Below, piece after piece: positions 7,937-16,520 of a DNA stretch of 64,000 nucleotides (position 1 is the first letter of the stretch; each line of letters begins with the position of its first letter). The stretch is from the NCBI RefSeq assembly GCF_016863315.1, contig NZ_BOOQ01000012.1, forward strand, positions 1 to 64,000, read 5' to 3'. The notes below the pieces were generated by a model, which ran no database searches, was not told the DNA's origin, and saw only the letters and a program-made list of their open reading frames with translations. This stretch comes from Planotetraspora silvatica. GTDB lineage: Bacteria > Actinomycetota > Actinomycetes > Streptosporangiales > Streptosporangiaceae. The translations under genes and the position numbers were made by a program.

Positions 7937-9773
7937 TGTCGATCACGTCCTGGATGACGGCGGCCAGTTCCTCGGCCTTGAACGGAAGCCCGCGCACCCG
8001 GTTGTACCCGATCACGTCGATCAGGTAGCGGGCGCGGAGCAGCAGAGCCAGCTGACCGAGGTTGATCTCGGGCAGCAGCACCTTGTCGTAGGAGCGCAGC
8101 ACGTCGCCGGTGTTCGCGGGAAGCGGGTTGAGGTGGCGCAGGTGCGTCTGGGCGACCTTGGCCCCGGTCTTGCGGACCCGCCGGACGGCCGCCGCGATGG
8201 GGCCATAGGTGGAGCCCCAGCCCAGGACCAGGACACGGGCGTCGCCGTCCGGATCGTCCACCTCCAGATCGGGGACGTCGATACCGTCGATCTTGGCTTG
8301 GCGCAGCCGGACCATCTTGTCGTGGTTGTCGGGGTCGTAGGAGATGTTGCCGGTGCCGTCCGCCTTCTCGATGCCGCCGATGCGGTGCTCGAGGCCGGCC
8401 GTCCCGGGCACGGCCCACGGGCGGGCCAGCGTCTCGGGGTCCCGCTTGAACGGCAGGTAGGCGCCGTCGTCGCCGTTCGGCTCGGTGGTGAAGTCCACCG
8501 AGATGTCCGGCAGGTCGTCCACCTCGGGCACCCGCCACGGCTCGGAGCCGTTGGCCAGGTAGCCGTCCGACAGCAACATGACCGGCGTGCGGTACTTCAA
8601 CGCGATCCGCGCGGCCTCGATGGCGGCGTGGAAGCAGTCCGACGGGGTGGCCGGAGCCACGACCGGGACCGGCGACTCGCCGTTGCGGCCGTAGAGCGCC
8701 ATCAGCAGGTCGGTCTGCTCGGTCTTGGTCGGCATGCCGGTCGAAGGGCCGGCGCGCTGGACGTCCACGACGATCAGCGGCAACTCGGTCGTCACGGCCA
8801 GGCCGACGGTCTCGGCCTTGAGGGCGACACCCGGGCCCGAGGTCGTGGTCACGCCGAGTGCACCGCCGAAGGCCGCGCCCAGCGCGGCGCCCACGCCCGC
8901 GATCTCGTCCTCGGCCTGGAACGTCCGTACGCCGAACCGCTTGTGCTTGGACAGTTCGTGGAGGATGTCCGAGGCCGGGGTGATCGGATAGGACCCCAGG
9001 AACAGCGGCAGACCCGACTGCACGGAGGCCGCGATCAGGCCGTAGGCGAGAGCCTGGTTGCCCGAGATGTTCCGGTAGACGCCGGGAGCGAGCCGCGCCG
9101 GCTTGATCTCGTAGGAGACGGAGAACGACTCGGTCGTCTCGCCGTAGTTCCAGCCCGCCTGGAAGGCCGCGACGTTCGCCTTGGCGATGTCGGGCTTCTT
9201 CGCGAACTTCACCTCGAGGAACTTGACGGTCGCGTCGGTGGGCCGGTTGTACAGCCAGGACAGCAGCCCGAGCGCGAACATGTTCTTGGCCCGCTCGGCG
9301 TCCTTCTTGGAGATCTCGAAGCCCTCGAGCGCCCCGACCGTCAGCGACGTCAGCGGCACCGCGTGCACGCGCCACTCGGCGAGCGATTCGTCCTCGAGCG
9401 GGTTGGCCGCGTAGCCCACCTTCTGGAGGTTGCGCTTGGTGAATTCGTCGGTGTTGGCGATGATGTCGGCGCCTCGGGGCAGGTCGCCGAGGTTGGCCTT
9501 CAGCGCGGCCGGGTTCATCGCGACGAGCACGTTGGGCGCGTCACCCGGCGTAAGGATGTCATGGTCGGCGAAGTGCAGCTGGAAGCTGGACACTCCGGGC
9601 AGAGTCCCCGCAGGGGCGCGGATCTCCGCGGGGAAGTTGGGGAGGGTCGACAGGTCGTTGCCGAACTGCGCCGTCTCCGCCGTGAACCGGTCGCCGGTGA
9701 GCTGCATGCCGTCGCCGGAGTCGCCGGCGAAACGGATGATCACACGATCGAGTTGCTGCACCTGCTTGGTCAC
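7929..9773 (-). CDS. korA: 2-oxoacid:ferredoxin oxidoreductase, fused gamma-alpha subunit
   Basis: This 614-residue protein joins the gamma domain (VIIRFAGDSGDGMQLTGDRF at the start) to the alpha/pyrimidine-binding domain (ISGNQALAYGLIAASVQSGLPLFLGSYPITPASDILHELSKH near residue 225), as in the actinobacterial KorA type. The N-terminal domain binds CoA-acyl intermediate; the second contacts the ThDP of KorB. GTG start at 9773 with GAGGAGG ten bases upstream. First gene of a two-gene operon. Confidence 0.95.
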   Translation of the reverse strand: MTKQVQQLDRVIIRFAGDSGDGMQLTGDRFTAETAQFGNDLSTLPNFPAEIRAPAGTLPGVSSFQLHFADHDILTPGDAPNVLVAMNPAALKANLGDLPRGADIIANTDEFTKRNLQKVGYAANPLEDESLAEWRVHAVPLTSLTVGALEGFEISKKDAERAKNMFALGLLSWLYNRPTDATVKFLEVKFAKKPDIAKANVAAFQAGWNYGETTESFSVSYEIKPARLAPGVYRNISGNQALAYGLIAASVQSGLPLFLGSYPITPASDILHELSKHKRFGVRTFQAEDEIAGVGAALGAAFGGALGVTTTSGPGVALKAETVGLAVTTELPLIVVDVQRAGPSTGMPTKTEQTDLLMALYGRNGESPVPVVAPATPSDCFHAAIEAARIALKYRTPVMLLSDGYLANGSEPWRVPEVDDLPDISVDFTTEPNGDDGAYLPFKRDPETLARPWAVPGTAGLEHRIGGIEKADGTGNISYDPDNHDKMVRLRQAKIDGIDVPDLEVDDPDGDARVLVLGWGSTYGPIAAAVRRVRKTGAKVAQTHLRHLNPLPANTGDVLRSYDKVLLPEINLGQLALLLRARYLIDVIGYNRVRGLPFKAEELAAVIQDVIDSE

Positions 9774-10226
9774 AGCTGCTCAGTCCTCCTCGACGGCCCC
9801 AGGCTTGTCTGTCCGAGGCACGTTCTTATATCCATGCTAGATCCATCGAGACCACGATGCGTTCGTGGTGCGAATTATTGACGTGCGGACTACCGGCACT
9901 CGTCGCGTGCGCCAAGAGCGGGGCGGGGCCCCGCCGAGGGATCGATGGCTGCGAGAAGTGACGGGGTGGTCACTCGGGTGAACGGTCTGAACGACACAGT
10001 CCCCCCGCGAGCCGACACAGGTCCACGTGCAGGCGGGCGAAGAGAAAGGTAAGGCTCACAAGGCCCAACTATACGTGCAGCCGTAGACCCGGCCCGCTAC
10101 CGCTACGGGAACGGCGCTCCGCTCCATCTCGCGGGCGTTGCGCCGGACCTCCTGATGTCTCGCTGGATGTGGCTTTGCCGTCGCTTTGTGTGGCGCGTGA
10201 CGAGGCGAATCCCTATTCTCGGGAAA
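9774..10226. promoter_or_regulatory. Divergent intergenic region between korAB and the aminotransferase/nuo genes
   Basis: About 450 bases without a supported gene. The korA side holds AT-richer DNA at 9820-9880 (TATATCCATGCTAGAT) that probably includes the korA promoter. A forward in-frame extension of the aminotransferase to 10155 has poor third-position GC (TCT, CTT, CGT, TTT, CCT, ATT), so I treat it as non-coding leader. Confidence 0.5.
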
Positions 10227-11570
10227 ATGGTTGATCAGGATGACCGGCCTCGCTTCGCGCGATCCGAGCAGTTGCAACGTCGCCTCCACGAGGTGGTGCC
10301 CGGAGGGGCGCACACGTACGCCCGCGGTTCTGATCAGTACCCGGAGGGCATGGCCCCCGTTCTGGTGCGCGGTGAGGGAGCCCGGGTCTGGGACGCCGAC
10401 GGCAACTGCTTCGTCGAATACAACATGGGCCTGCGGTCCGTCACGCTCGGCCACGCCTACCGGCCGGTCCTGGACGCGGTCCGCGCCGTCCTGGACGGCG
10501 GGCTCAGCTTCACCCGCCCGACCGAGCTGGAGCTCACGGCGGCGGAGGAGTTCCTGGCGCTGGTGCCGGGCGCGGACATGGTGAAGTTCGGCAAGGGCGG
10601 ATCGGACGCCACCTCGGCGGCCATTCGGCTGTCGAGGGCGGCGACCGGCCGGGATCTCGTCGCGGTATGCGAGCAGCCTTTCTTCTCCGTCAATGACTGG
10701 TTCATCGGCGCCCTGGAGATGAATGCCGGGATCCCCGCGGCGATACAGGAGCTGACCGTCCGCTTCCGCTACAACGACCTCGACTCGCTGCGAGAGGTGC
10801 TCGAGCAGAACGAGGTCGCATGCGTGATCATGGAGGCGGCCACCGCGGCCGCCGAACCGGCTCCCGGATTCCTGGAGGGCGTCCGCGACCTGTGCGACAG
10901 GCACGGAACGGTGCTCGTCTTCGACGAGATGATCACAGGGTTGCGCTGGGCGGCGGGCGGGGCCCAGGCGGTGTACGGCGTCCGGCCGGACCTGTCGTGC
11001 TGGGGCAAGGCGCTCGGCAACGGCTTCCCGATCTCCGCGCTCGCCGGCCGCAGGGAGATCATGGAGCTGGGCGGCCTGCGCACCGATGAGCCGCGGGTCT
11101 TCCTGATGTCCACCACACACGGTGCGGAGAGCGTGTCCCTGGCGGCGCTTCGCGCGGTGCTGCGGGCCTACGCCGAGGGCGACCCGATCGGCACGATGGA
11201 GGAGCGCGGCCGTGAACTCGCCGAAGGGGTCAACGCCGCCGCGAGAGAAGTGGGCGTGGACCGTCACGTGACGGTCACCGGGAGGCCGTCCTGCCTGCTG
11301 TTCGCGACGAAGGACGGGTCGGGCTCGCCGTCCCAGCCGTTCCGCACCCTCTTCCTGCAGGAACTGCTGAGGCGAGGGGTGCTCGGTCAGAACTTCGTGG
11401 TCTCGGCGGCGCACACGCGCGAGGACGTCGAGCAGACGATCACGGCGGCGCGGGAGGCGATGCTGGTCTACCGCAAGGCGCTGGAGGCGGGCAGCGCGGA
11501 CGGCTTCCTCCAGGGCCGTCCGGTCGCACCCGCTCTGCGGCGATACGCGGCGCCGCGACGCATTCACTAA
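10227..11570 (+). CDS. Class III aminotransferase, glutamate-1-semialdehyde aminomutase-like
   Basis: The PLP-dependent protein (447 residues from the ATG at 10227) shows fold-type I class III features: LHEVVPGGAHTYARGSDQYPEG, GEGARVWDADGNCFVEYNMGLRSVTLGHAY, KFGKGGSDATSAAIRLSRAATGR, LVFDEMITGLRWAAGGAQ, and the presumed PLP-lysine in CWGKALGNGFPISALAGR. It resembles the HemL-like branch found in sugar or secondary pathways; the wording of the active-site segment differs from true HemL, so I would not call it haem synthesis. A start at 10155 would add 24 basic residues from a low-GC3 stretch. It ends 18 bases before nuoA and may share its transcript. Confidence 0.8.
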   Translation: MVDQDDRPRFARSEQLQRRLHEVVPGGAHTYARGSDQYPEGMAPVLVRGEGARVWDADGNCFVEYNMGLRSVTLGHAYRPVLDAVRAVLDGGLSFTRPTELELTAAEEFLALVPGADMVKFGKGGSDATSAAIRLSRAATGRDLVAVCEQPFFSVNDWFIGALEMNAGIPAAIQELTVRFRYNDLDSLREVLEQNEVACVIMEAATAAAEPAPGFLEGVRDLCDRHGTVLVFDEMITGLRWAAGGAQAVYGVRPDLSCWGKALGNGFPISALAGRREIMELGGLRTDEPRVFLMSTTHGAESVSLAALRAVLRAYAEGDPIGTMEERGRELAEGVNAAAREVGVDRHVTVTGRPSCLLFATKDGSGSPSQPFRTLFLQELLRRGVLGQNFVVSAAHTREDVEQTITAAREAMLVYRKALEAGSADGFLQGRPVAPALRRYAAPRRIH

Positions 11571-11588
11571 TCGGAGGGCGGGATTACG

Positions 11589-11969
11589 ATGGCGTCCATG
11601 GACGGGTATTTCGGCTCGTACGTCGTCGTTGTCGTCCTCCTGCTCATCGGTGTCGGGATCTTCGCGGGTGGCCTGTTCGTCAACCGGATGTTGCGGCCGG
11701 ACCGGCCGACGCCCGAGAAGCTGATGACCTACGAATGCGGCGTCGACCCCGTCGGCGAGGGCTGGGCGCAGTCGCAGATCCGCTACTACGTCTTCACGTA
11801 TCTCTATGTCGTCTTCGCCGTGGACGCGGTCTTCCTCTTCCCGTGGGCGACCGTCTTCGCGGCGCCCGGCTTCGGCATGACCACACTGGCCGAGATGTTC
11901 GTCTTCCTGGCCTTCATCGCCCTCGGCATCCTCTACGCCTGGCGCAAGCGGGTGCTCGCCTGGACGTGA
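11589..11969 (+). CDS. nuoA: Complex I subunit A
   Basis: A 126-residue membrane protein with three predicted transmembrane helices. The family loop between helices 1 and 2 is clear: [34 protein letters not shown], including the conserved YECG. NuoA wraps the quinone-binding end of the membrane arm. GGAGGG precedes the ATG. First gene of nuoABC-H operon; 25 bases before nuoB. Confidence 0.95.
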   Translation: MASMDGYFGSYVVVVVLLLIGVGIFAGGLFVNRMLRPDRPTPEKLMTYECGVDPVGEGWAQSQIRYYVFTYLYVVFAVDAVFLFPWATVFAAPGFGMTTLAEMFVFLAFIALGILYAWRKRVLAWT

Positions 11970-11994
11970 GGGCCGTGGAGAGGAGAATGGCCCT

Positions 11995-12513
11995 ATGCCT
12001 GTGAGCGATCTCCCGATGCCCACGGTGGGCCCGGCGTCCCGCCTGGCGCCCAAACCGATGAAGTTCGTCCTCAACTGGGGCCGGCGCTACTCGCTCTGGG
12101 TGTTCAACTTCGGGCTGGCCTGTTGCGCGATCGAGTTCATCGCGACCTCGATGAGCAGGCACGACTTCATCCGGTTCGGGGTGATCCCGTTCGCGAACGG
12201 GCCGCGGCAGGCTGACCTGATGATCGTCAGCGGCACCGTGACCGACAAGATGGCGCCCGCGGTGAAGCGGCTCTACGAGCAGATGCCCGACCCCAAGTAC
12301 GTCATCTCGTTCGGGGCCTGCTCCAACTCCGGCGGTCCTTACTGGGACTCCTACTGTGTGACCAAGGGGGTCGACCAGATCATCCCCGTCGACGTCTACG
12401 TCCCCGGTTGCCCGCCGCGCCCCGAGGCGCTGCTCCACGGCATCATGAAGCTTCAGGAGAAGATCGCCGGTGAGACGCTGAGCGACCGTTACCTGCCCGG
12501 CGGGCGCCCATGA
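11995..12513 (+). CDS. nuoB: Complex I subunit B (N2 cluster)
   Basis: The 172-residue protein holds the tandem cysteines and later cysteines that bind the terminal 4Fe-4S cluster N2: [30 protein letters not shown] and [18 protein letters not shown]2 passes electrons to quinone in a site formed with NuoD, which is absent from this operon. Stop overlaps the nuoC start (ATGA). Confidence 0.95.
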   Translation: MPVSDLPMPTVGPASRLAPKPMKFVLNWGRRYSLWVFNFGLACCAIEFIATSMSRHDFIRFGVIPFANGPRQADLMIVSGTVTDKMAPAVKRLYEQMPDPKYVISFGACSNSGGPYWDSYCVTKGVDQIIPVDVYVPGCPPRPEALLHGIMKLQEKIAGETLSDRYLPGGRP

Positions 12514-13091
12514 GCATCGGCGCCGCGATCGAGGCGCGGTACGGCTCGCGCGCCCGGATATCCGACTCGTTCGGGGACGTCGTGGCCGACGTGGAGCCGG
12601 GCGACTGGCTCGACGCGCTGGCCTTCGCCCGGTCGGAGGGCTTCGAGTTCTTCGACTGGCTGACCGGGGTCGACGAGCCGCCGGACGAGTTCGCGGTCGT
12701 CGCCCACGTCGTCGACATCGGCGCCGTCGCGCACCTGCTCGTCAGGACCCGGGTGCCGCGTGCCGATCCCCGGCTGCCCAGTGCGACGGGCGTGTTCCGC
12801 GGGGCCGACTGGCACGAGCGCGAGACCTTCGAGATGTTCGGTGTGATCTTCGACGGGCACCCGGGGCTGCGGTCGTTGCTGCTGCCCGAGGGTTTCGAGG
12901 GCAATCCCCTGCGCAAGGACTTCGTGCTCGCCGCCCGGGTGGCCAAGGCGTGGCCCGGCGCGAAGGAGCCGGGCGAGTCCGACCACGGGTCCCCGAGCCG
13001 CCGCAAGATGCTTCCGCCGGGCGTCCCCGCCGACTGGGCGAGGCCCCCGGGTGCGCCGGCCGTGCCGGAGGGGGAGGACGGCGATGGCTGA
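12510..13091 (+). CDS. nuoC: Complex I subunit C (30 kDa type)
   Basis: The 193-residue protein contains the 30-kDa subunit signature [20 protein letters not shown] followed by [19 protein letters not shown]. It is the peripheral-arm subunit that normally sits on NuoD. It is not fused to NuoD: after residue 150 there is only a Pro/Gly-rich tail. Overlaps nuoB by four and nuoH by eight bases. Confidence 0.92.
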   Translation: MSIGAAIEARYGSRARISDSFGDVVADVEPGDWLDALAFARSEGFEFFDWLTGVDEPPDEFAVVAHVVDIGAVAHLLVRTRVPRADPRLPSATGVFRGADWHERETFEMFGVIFDGHPGLRSLLLPEGFEGNPLRKDFVLAARVAKAWPGAKEPGESDHGSPSRRKMLPPGVPADWARPPGAPAVPEGEDGDG

Positions 13092-14037
13092 GGTGCTCGA
13101 CATCGCGGTCCGGTTGATCGTGATCGTGGCGGCCTTCCTGGTGCTGCCCCTGATCGTCGGGCAGATGGAGCACAAGGCCATGGCGCACATGCAGTCGCGC
13201 CTGGGGCCGATGTACGCGGGCGGGTTCCACGGGTGGGCGCAGCTCATCGCCGACGGCGTCAAGTTCGCCCAGAAGGAGGACGTGATCCCGGCCGCGGCCG
13301 ACCGTCGCGTCTTCGCCATCGCCCCGGCCGTCGCGCTCGTGCCGTACCTCGTGGTGATGGTCGTCATCCCCGTGGGGCCCGGACTGGTGGGCGCGGACCT
13401 CGACGCGGGGCTGTTCTTCGTTCTCGCCGTGATGGGCATCGGCGTGCTCGGCTCGATCATGGCCGGGTGGGCGTCGGCCAACAAGTACAGCGTGCTGGGC
13501 GGCATGCGGGCGGCCGCCCAGCTCATGTCCTACGAGCTGCCGCTGGTCCTGGCCGCCTCCAGCGTGGCGATGGCCGCCGGGACCCTGTCGCTGGAGGGCA
13601 TCGCCGAGCAGTGGCGGTGGTGGTGGCTCCCGTGGCAGGCGATCGGGGCCGTGGTGTTCTTCGTCGCCGGGCTGGCGGAGTTGCGCAGGCCGCCGTTCGA
13701 CATGCCGATAGCCGACTCCGAGATCATCATGGGTCCGATGACGGAGTACACCGGGATCCGGTTCGCGCTGTTCATGCTGGCGGAGTACGCCGGCATCGTG
13801 GTGCTCTCCGCGCTGACGGCCGTGTTGTTCCTGGGCGGCTGGCAGGGTCCGATCCTCCCCGGCCCCGTGTGGACGCTCATCAAGATCTTCGTCCTGGCGT
13901 TCGTGGTGATCTGGGTCCGCGTGAGCTTCCCCCGGCTCCGTGAGGACCAGCTCCAGAAGCTCGCCTGGATCGGCCTCGTGCCGCTCGCTCTGCTGCAACT
14001 CGCGCTCACGGGGGTCGTCAGAGTCCTGCTGGCCTGA
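13084..14037 (+). CDS. nuoH: Complex I subunit H
   Basis: A 317-residue polytopic membrane protein carrying NuoH hallmarks: HMQSRLGPMYAGGFHGWAQLIADGVKFAQKED (quinone-site loop), GSIMAGWASANKYSVLGGMRAAAQLMSYELPL, and ELRRPPFDMPIADSEIIMGPMTEY with the conserved acidic loop. It links quinone reduction to the antiporter-like subunits. The ATG at 13084 overlaps the nuoC end. The operon continuity breaks just after this gene. Confidence 0.95.
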   Translation: MAEVLDIAVRLIVIVAAFLVLPLIVGQMEHKAMAHMQSRLGPMYAGGFHGWAQLIADGVKFAQKEDVIPAAADRRVFAIAPAVALVPYLVVMVVIPVGPGLVGADLDAGLFFVLAVMGIGVLGSIMAGWASANKYSVLGGMRAAAQLMSYELPLVLAASSVAMAAGTLSLEGIAEQWRWWWLPWQAIGAVVFFVAGLAELRRPPFDMPIADSEIIMGPMTEYTGIRFALFMLAEYAGIVVLSALTAVLFLGGWQGPILPGPVWTLIKIFVLAFVVIWVRVSFPRLREDQLQKLAWIGLVPLALLQLALTGVVRVLLA

Positions 14038-14186
14038 TCAGGTGGCACCCGGAGGACGCGAACCCCTTCGCCGTACGGCACGGCATCACCTTCGAGATCC
14101 GCGACCTGTCCAGGCGCGAGTACGCGGTCCTCGCGGCCGCCGCCCGCGACGGCTGTCCCTACGGTCTATCGCAGTCGATTTCCGCC
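14037..14186 (+). pseudogene. Orphan coding fragment without start codon, unknown family
   Basis: Immediately after nuoH a frame reads RWHPEDANPFAVRHGITF and then EIRDLSRREYAVLAAAARDGC. Nearly every codon ends in G or C, as in real genes of this genome, yet no ATG or GTG in frame precedes it, and the frame runs into the vapB promoter palindrome. It looks like the remains of a gene whose 5' part was lost when something entered the nuo operon. I do not recognise the family. Confidence 0.5.
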
Positions 14187-14218
14187 AGGACGGTTGCTAC
14201 ACCTGTAGCAACCGTCCT
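14187..14218. promoter_or_regulatory. 32-bp palindromic operator of the VapBC-type module
   Basis: Two 15-base arms, AGGACGGTTGCTACA and TGTAGCAACCGTCCT, are exact inverted copies around a two-base CC centre. The palindrome ends 11 bases before the antitoxin ATG. Antitoxin or antitoxin-toxin complexes commonly bind such dyads to repress their own operon. Confidence 0.85.
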
Positions 14219-14229
14219 ACGATTGGCGT

Positions 14230-14484
14230 ATGACGGCGATTCCGGCGCGTGAGCTGCGCAACAACACCGCCGACGTGCTCCGGCGCGTCGAGGCGGGTGA
14301 AGAGATCGAAGTGCTGAAGGACAATCGGCCGGTCGCCAGGATCATTCCCTTCTCTCTCAGGCGCCGCTGGCTGGCCGTCTCGGTGCTCGCAGGGGAATTG
14401 AGCCGTTTGGAGCCTGATGTGACGGGGCTCGCGGACGAGTTGCGCGAGACACTTACCGAAACAACGGATGATCTTTCGTGGTGA
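14230..14484 (+). CDS. vapB: Type II antitoxin, Phd/YefM fold (VapB-like)
   Basis: The 84-residue protein begins TAIPARELRNNTADVLRRVEAGEEIEVLKDNRPVARIIPF, the standard Phd/YefM DNA-binding half, followed by an acidic C-terminus that should wrap and neutralise the toxin. It overlaps the toxin gene by a few bases, the usual coupled layout. It interrupts the complex I operon between nuoH and nuoI. Confidence 0.88.
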   Translation: MTAIPARELRNNTADVLRRVEAGEEIEVLKDNRPVARIIPFSLRRRWLAVSVLAGELSRLEPDVTGLADELRETLTETTDDLSW

Positions 14485-14867
14485 GGCGTGCAATCGCTGA
14501 CACATCCGTTTTCATCGGGTTTGAAGGGCAGCGGTTTGATGCGGAGCGCTTCGCCGACTTCGAGTGGGGAGTCTCCGCAGTGACCCTCGGCGAGCTTCGG
14601 CTCGGGGTTCTTCAAGCTCGCGATCCCGTCGCGGCCTCGCGTCGCCTGTCCACCTATCAACTGGCTCAGCGGTTCGAGCCGATCCCTGTTGACGAGGCGG
14701 TCTCGGAGGCGTGGGCGTTGCTGGTCTCACGCCTGCGGGCGCTGGGACGCAAGGCGCCCATCAACGACAGTTGGATCGCCGCCACCGCCATTGCCTTTGG
14801 TGTTCCGGTCGTAACGCAGGACGCCGACTACGACCAGATGCCGGGCGTCGAAGTCATCAGGCTCTGA
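14478..14867 (+). CDS. vapC: Type II toxin, PIN-domain ribonuclease (VapC-like)
   Basis: A 129-residue PIN domain with the acidic residues that bind Mg2+: Asp8 in ADTSVFIG, Glu39 in TLGELRLG, Asp97 in NDSWIAATA and Asp115/117 in TQDADYD. Enzymes of this family cleave tRNA or rRNA sites. Two GTG codons (14478, 14481) can serve as start; both overlap the antitoxin stop. Catalytic residues all appear intact, so the toxin is probably active. Confidence 0.9.
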   Translation: MVRRAIADTSVFIGFEGQRFDAERFADFEWGVSAVTLGELRLGVLQARDPVAASRRLSTYQLAQRFEPIPVDEAVSEAWALLVSRLRALGRKAPINDSWIAATAIAFGVPVVTQDADYDQMPGVEVIRL

Positions 14868-14884
14868 GGATCTGGCGGCGACCC

Positions 14885-14969
14885 TGTGGATCGCTCCGCC
14901 TGGTTCGGCTGATCCTTCCGCACGTATCTGTGGATAAGTCGGCCGGATGCCTGTGGAAATTGTGGATAA
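14885..14969. promoter_or_regulatory. Cluster of DnaA-box-like sequences
   Basis: Between the toxin gene and nuoI the same-orientation 9-mers TGTGGATCG (14885), TGTGGATAA (14929), TGTGGAAAT (14952) and TGTGGATAA (14961) occur within 85 bases. TGTGGATAA is the complement of the consensus DnaA box TTATCCACA. There is no dnaA, dnaN or AT-rich unwinding element here, so this is not the chromosome origin; it could titrate DnaA or control nuoI. Confidence 0.5.
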
Positions 14970-15027
14970 CCGATATGGTCGCGCCACTGGATTCACCTGT
15001 CGGCGCTTGTACGTCATGATGTCGAAT

Positions 15028-15951
15028 ATGGCGCGCATACCAGGAGAAGGGCTGGCCAAGGGGCTGGCGGTGACTCTGAGGCACATGCTGCGCAAATCAG
15101 AGACGCAGCAGTATCCCGAGGTCAAACCCGACCTGCCGCCCCGCAGCCGGGGCGTGATCGCACTGGTCGAGGAGAACTGCACGGTGTGCATGTTGTGCGC
15201 CCGTGAGTGCCCCGACTGGTGCATCTACATCGATTCGCACAAGGAGACGCTCCCGGCCCCCGAGGGGGGCAGGCCCCGGGCGCGGAACATGCTCGACCGG
15301 TTCGCGATCGACTTCTCCCTGTGCATGTACTGCGGCATCTGCATCGAGGTCTGCCCGTTCGACGCGTTGTTCTGGACGCCCGAGTTCGAATACACGGAAT
15401 ACGACATTCGCGATCTTCTCCATGAGAAGGACCGGCTGGGCGAGTGGGCGGCGACCGTGCCCCCGCCGCCGCCCCACGAGGCCGGCGCCGAGCCGCCGAA
15501 GGAGATCTCCGCCGGCTCGCGTCCCGCACGCACGCCCGACACGGCACGACGGCCCGCCCCGGCCGGCCGTACGGACCGGGGAGTCGCCGGCCGCGCGGGC
15601 GAGAAGGCGGCCGAGACGGTGGCGGAGAAGGCGGGAGACGGCGCGGGCGACGGGACCGAACCCGCCACGCCGGCCGAATCCGGGCCCGGGCCGCGCACCC
15701 CGCGCGCGGCCGCCGGACCGGCGGTGACGCCGGAAACGTCCTCCGGCGAGAGCACCCCGTCAGACCAGGGCTCCCCGTCAGACAAGATCGTGACGTCGGA
15801 ACAGGGCGCGCCGCGCCGGGAGCCGCCGCGGCCGATGCGGGACATCCGCTCCATCCGGCCGCCCGGCGCGCTGCCGAAGAAGCCGAGCGCCCCGGAGAAC
15901 CCCGAAGGCCCCGGAAACCCCGCGAAGGACGGGCCAGGGGAGGACGCGTGA
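15028..15951 (+). CDS. nuoI: Complex I subunit I (two 4Fe-4S clusters) with long C-terminal tail
   Basis: Start set at [20 protein letters not shown] (15028). Two ferredoxin-type motifs are present: [15 protein letters not shown] and [18 protein letters not shown], giving clusters N6a and N6b. The core ends near residue 155; the remaining 150 or so residues are a low-complexity Ala/Pro/Glu/Gly-rich tail, far longer than usual NuoI proteins of about 160-210 residues. In-frame ATGs at 15016 and 15019 are possible. GTGA overlap with nuoJ. Confidence 0.93.
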   Translation: MARIPGEGLAKGLAVTLRHMLRKSETQQYPEVKPDLPPRSRGVIALVEENCTVCMLCARECPDWCIYIDSHKETLPAPEGGRPRARNMLDRFAIDFSLCMYCGICIEVCPFDALFWTPEFEYTEYDIRDLLHEKDRLGEWAATVPPPPPHEAGAEPPKEISAGSRPARTPDTARRPAPAGRTDRGVAGRAGEKAAETVAEKAGDGAGDGTEPATPAESGPGPRTPRAAAGPAVTPETSSGESTPSDQGSPSDKIVTSEQGAPRREPPRPMRDIRSIRPPGALPKKPSAPENPEGPGNPAKDGPGEDA

Positions 15952-16487
15952 CATTCGAGGCGCCGGGGTTCTGGCCGCCCAGCGGGCCTGAGGTGGTGTT
16001 CCTGCTGCTCGGCGTCGTCGCGGTCGGATCCGCGCTGCTGGTGGTCACGACGAGGCAACTCGTCCACGCGGCGTTGTGGCTCGTCCTGTGCTTCGGCGCG
16101 TTGGCCGGAGGCTATCTCGTGTTGACGGCGGAGTTCGTCGCATGGGTTCAGGTGCTCATCTACGTGGGCGCGATCGTCGTGCTGCTGCTGTTCGGGATCA
16201 TGCTGACCCGGGCGCCCATCGGACGCTCGGCCGATCTCGACTCCGGCAACCGATGGGCCGCCGTCCTGGTCGCCCTCGCCACGGCGGGGGTGCTCGTGAG
16301 CGTCGTCGTCGCGGGGTTCGGCACGGCCTACGCCCCGCTGGAGCCCGGTCAGGGGGCGGCCAAGCCGCTCGGGTCGAGCATCTTCAGGACCTGGGTGTTG
16401 CCGTTCGAGGCGCTGTCGGTGCTCCTGCTGGCCGCTCTGATCGGGGCCATCGTCCTGTCCCGCACCGACATCAGGGGGCGGGAATGA
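15948..16487 (+). CDS. nuoJ: Complex I subunit J
   Basis: The 179-residue membrane protein starts at a GTG overlapping the nuoI stop. It has five hydrophobic helices with the NuoJ pattern [53 protein letters not shown], where the pi-bulge helix 3 sits. It lies in the central membrane arm next to NuoA and NuoK. Confidence 0.93.
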   Translation: MTFEAPGFWPPSGPEVVFLLLGVVAVGSALLVVTTRQLVHAALWLVLCFGALAGGYLVLTAEFVAWVQVLIYVGAIVVLLLFGIMLTRAPIGRSADLDSGNRWAAVLVALATAGVLVSVVVAGFGTAYAPLEPGQGAAKPLGSSIFRTWVLPFEALSVLLLAALIGAIVLSRTDIRGRE

Positions 16488-16519
16488 CTCCGATCACCTG
16501 CGACGGGGCGGTGGGCTGA
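16484..16519 (+). CDS. Possible 11-residue bridging mini-ORF between nuoJ and nuoK
   Basis: An ATG overlapping the nuoJ stop (ATGA) opens a frame [11 protein letters not shown] that ends one base before the nuoK GTG. Its only likely role is to carry ribosomes from nuoJ to nuoK. It may simply be chance; there is no ribosome-binding site of its own beyond the coupling. Confidence 0.25.
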   Translation: MTPITCDGAVG

Positions 16520-16520
16520 G

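Noticed and set aside
7854-9881. Forward frame of 675 codons over korA
   Set aside because: Antisense to korA, whose signatures are unmistakable.
10056-12074. Minus-strand frame of 672 codons across the aminotransferase and nuoA
   Set aside because: Crosses two clearly real genes on the other strand and has shadow composition.
12510-13091. nuoCD fusion that would supply NuoD
   Set aside because: The protein has only 193 residues and no NuoD motifs; the operon truly lacks nuoD in this window.
14885-14969. Chromosomal replication origin
   Set aside because: Box-like sequences are present but there is no dnaA, dnaN, gyrB or AT-rich unwinding region nearby.
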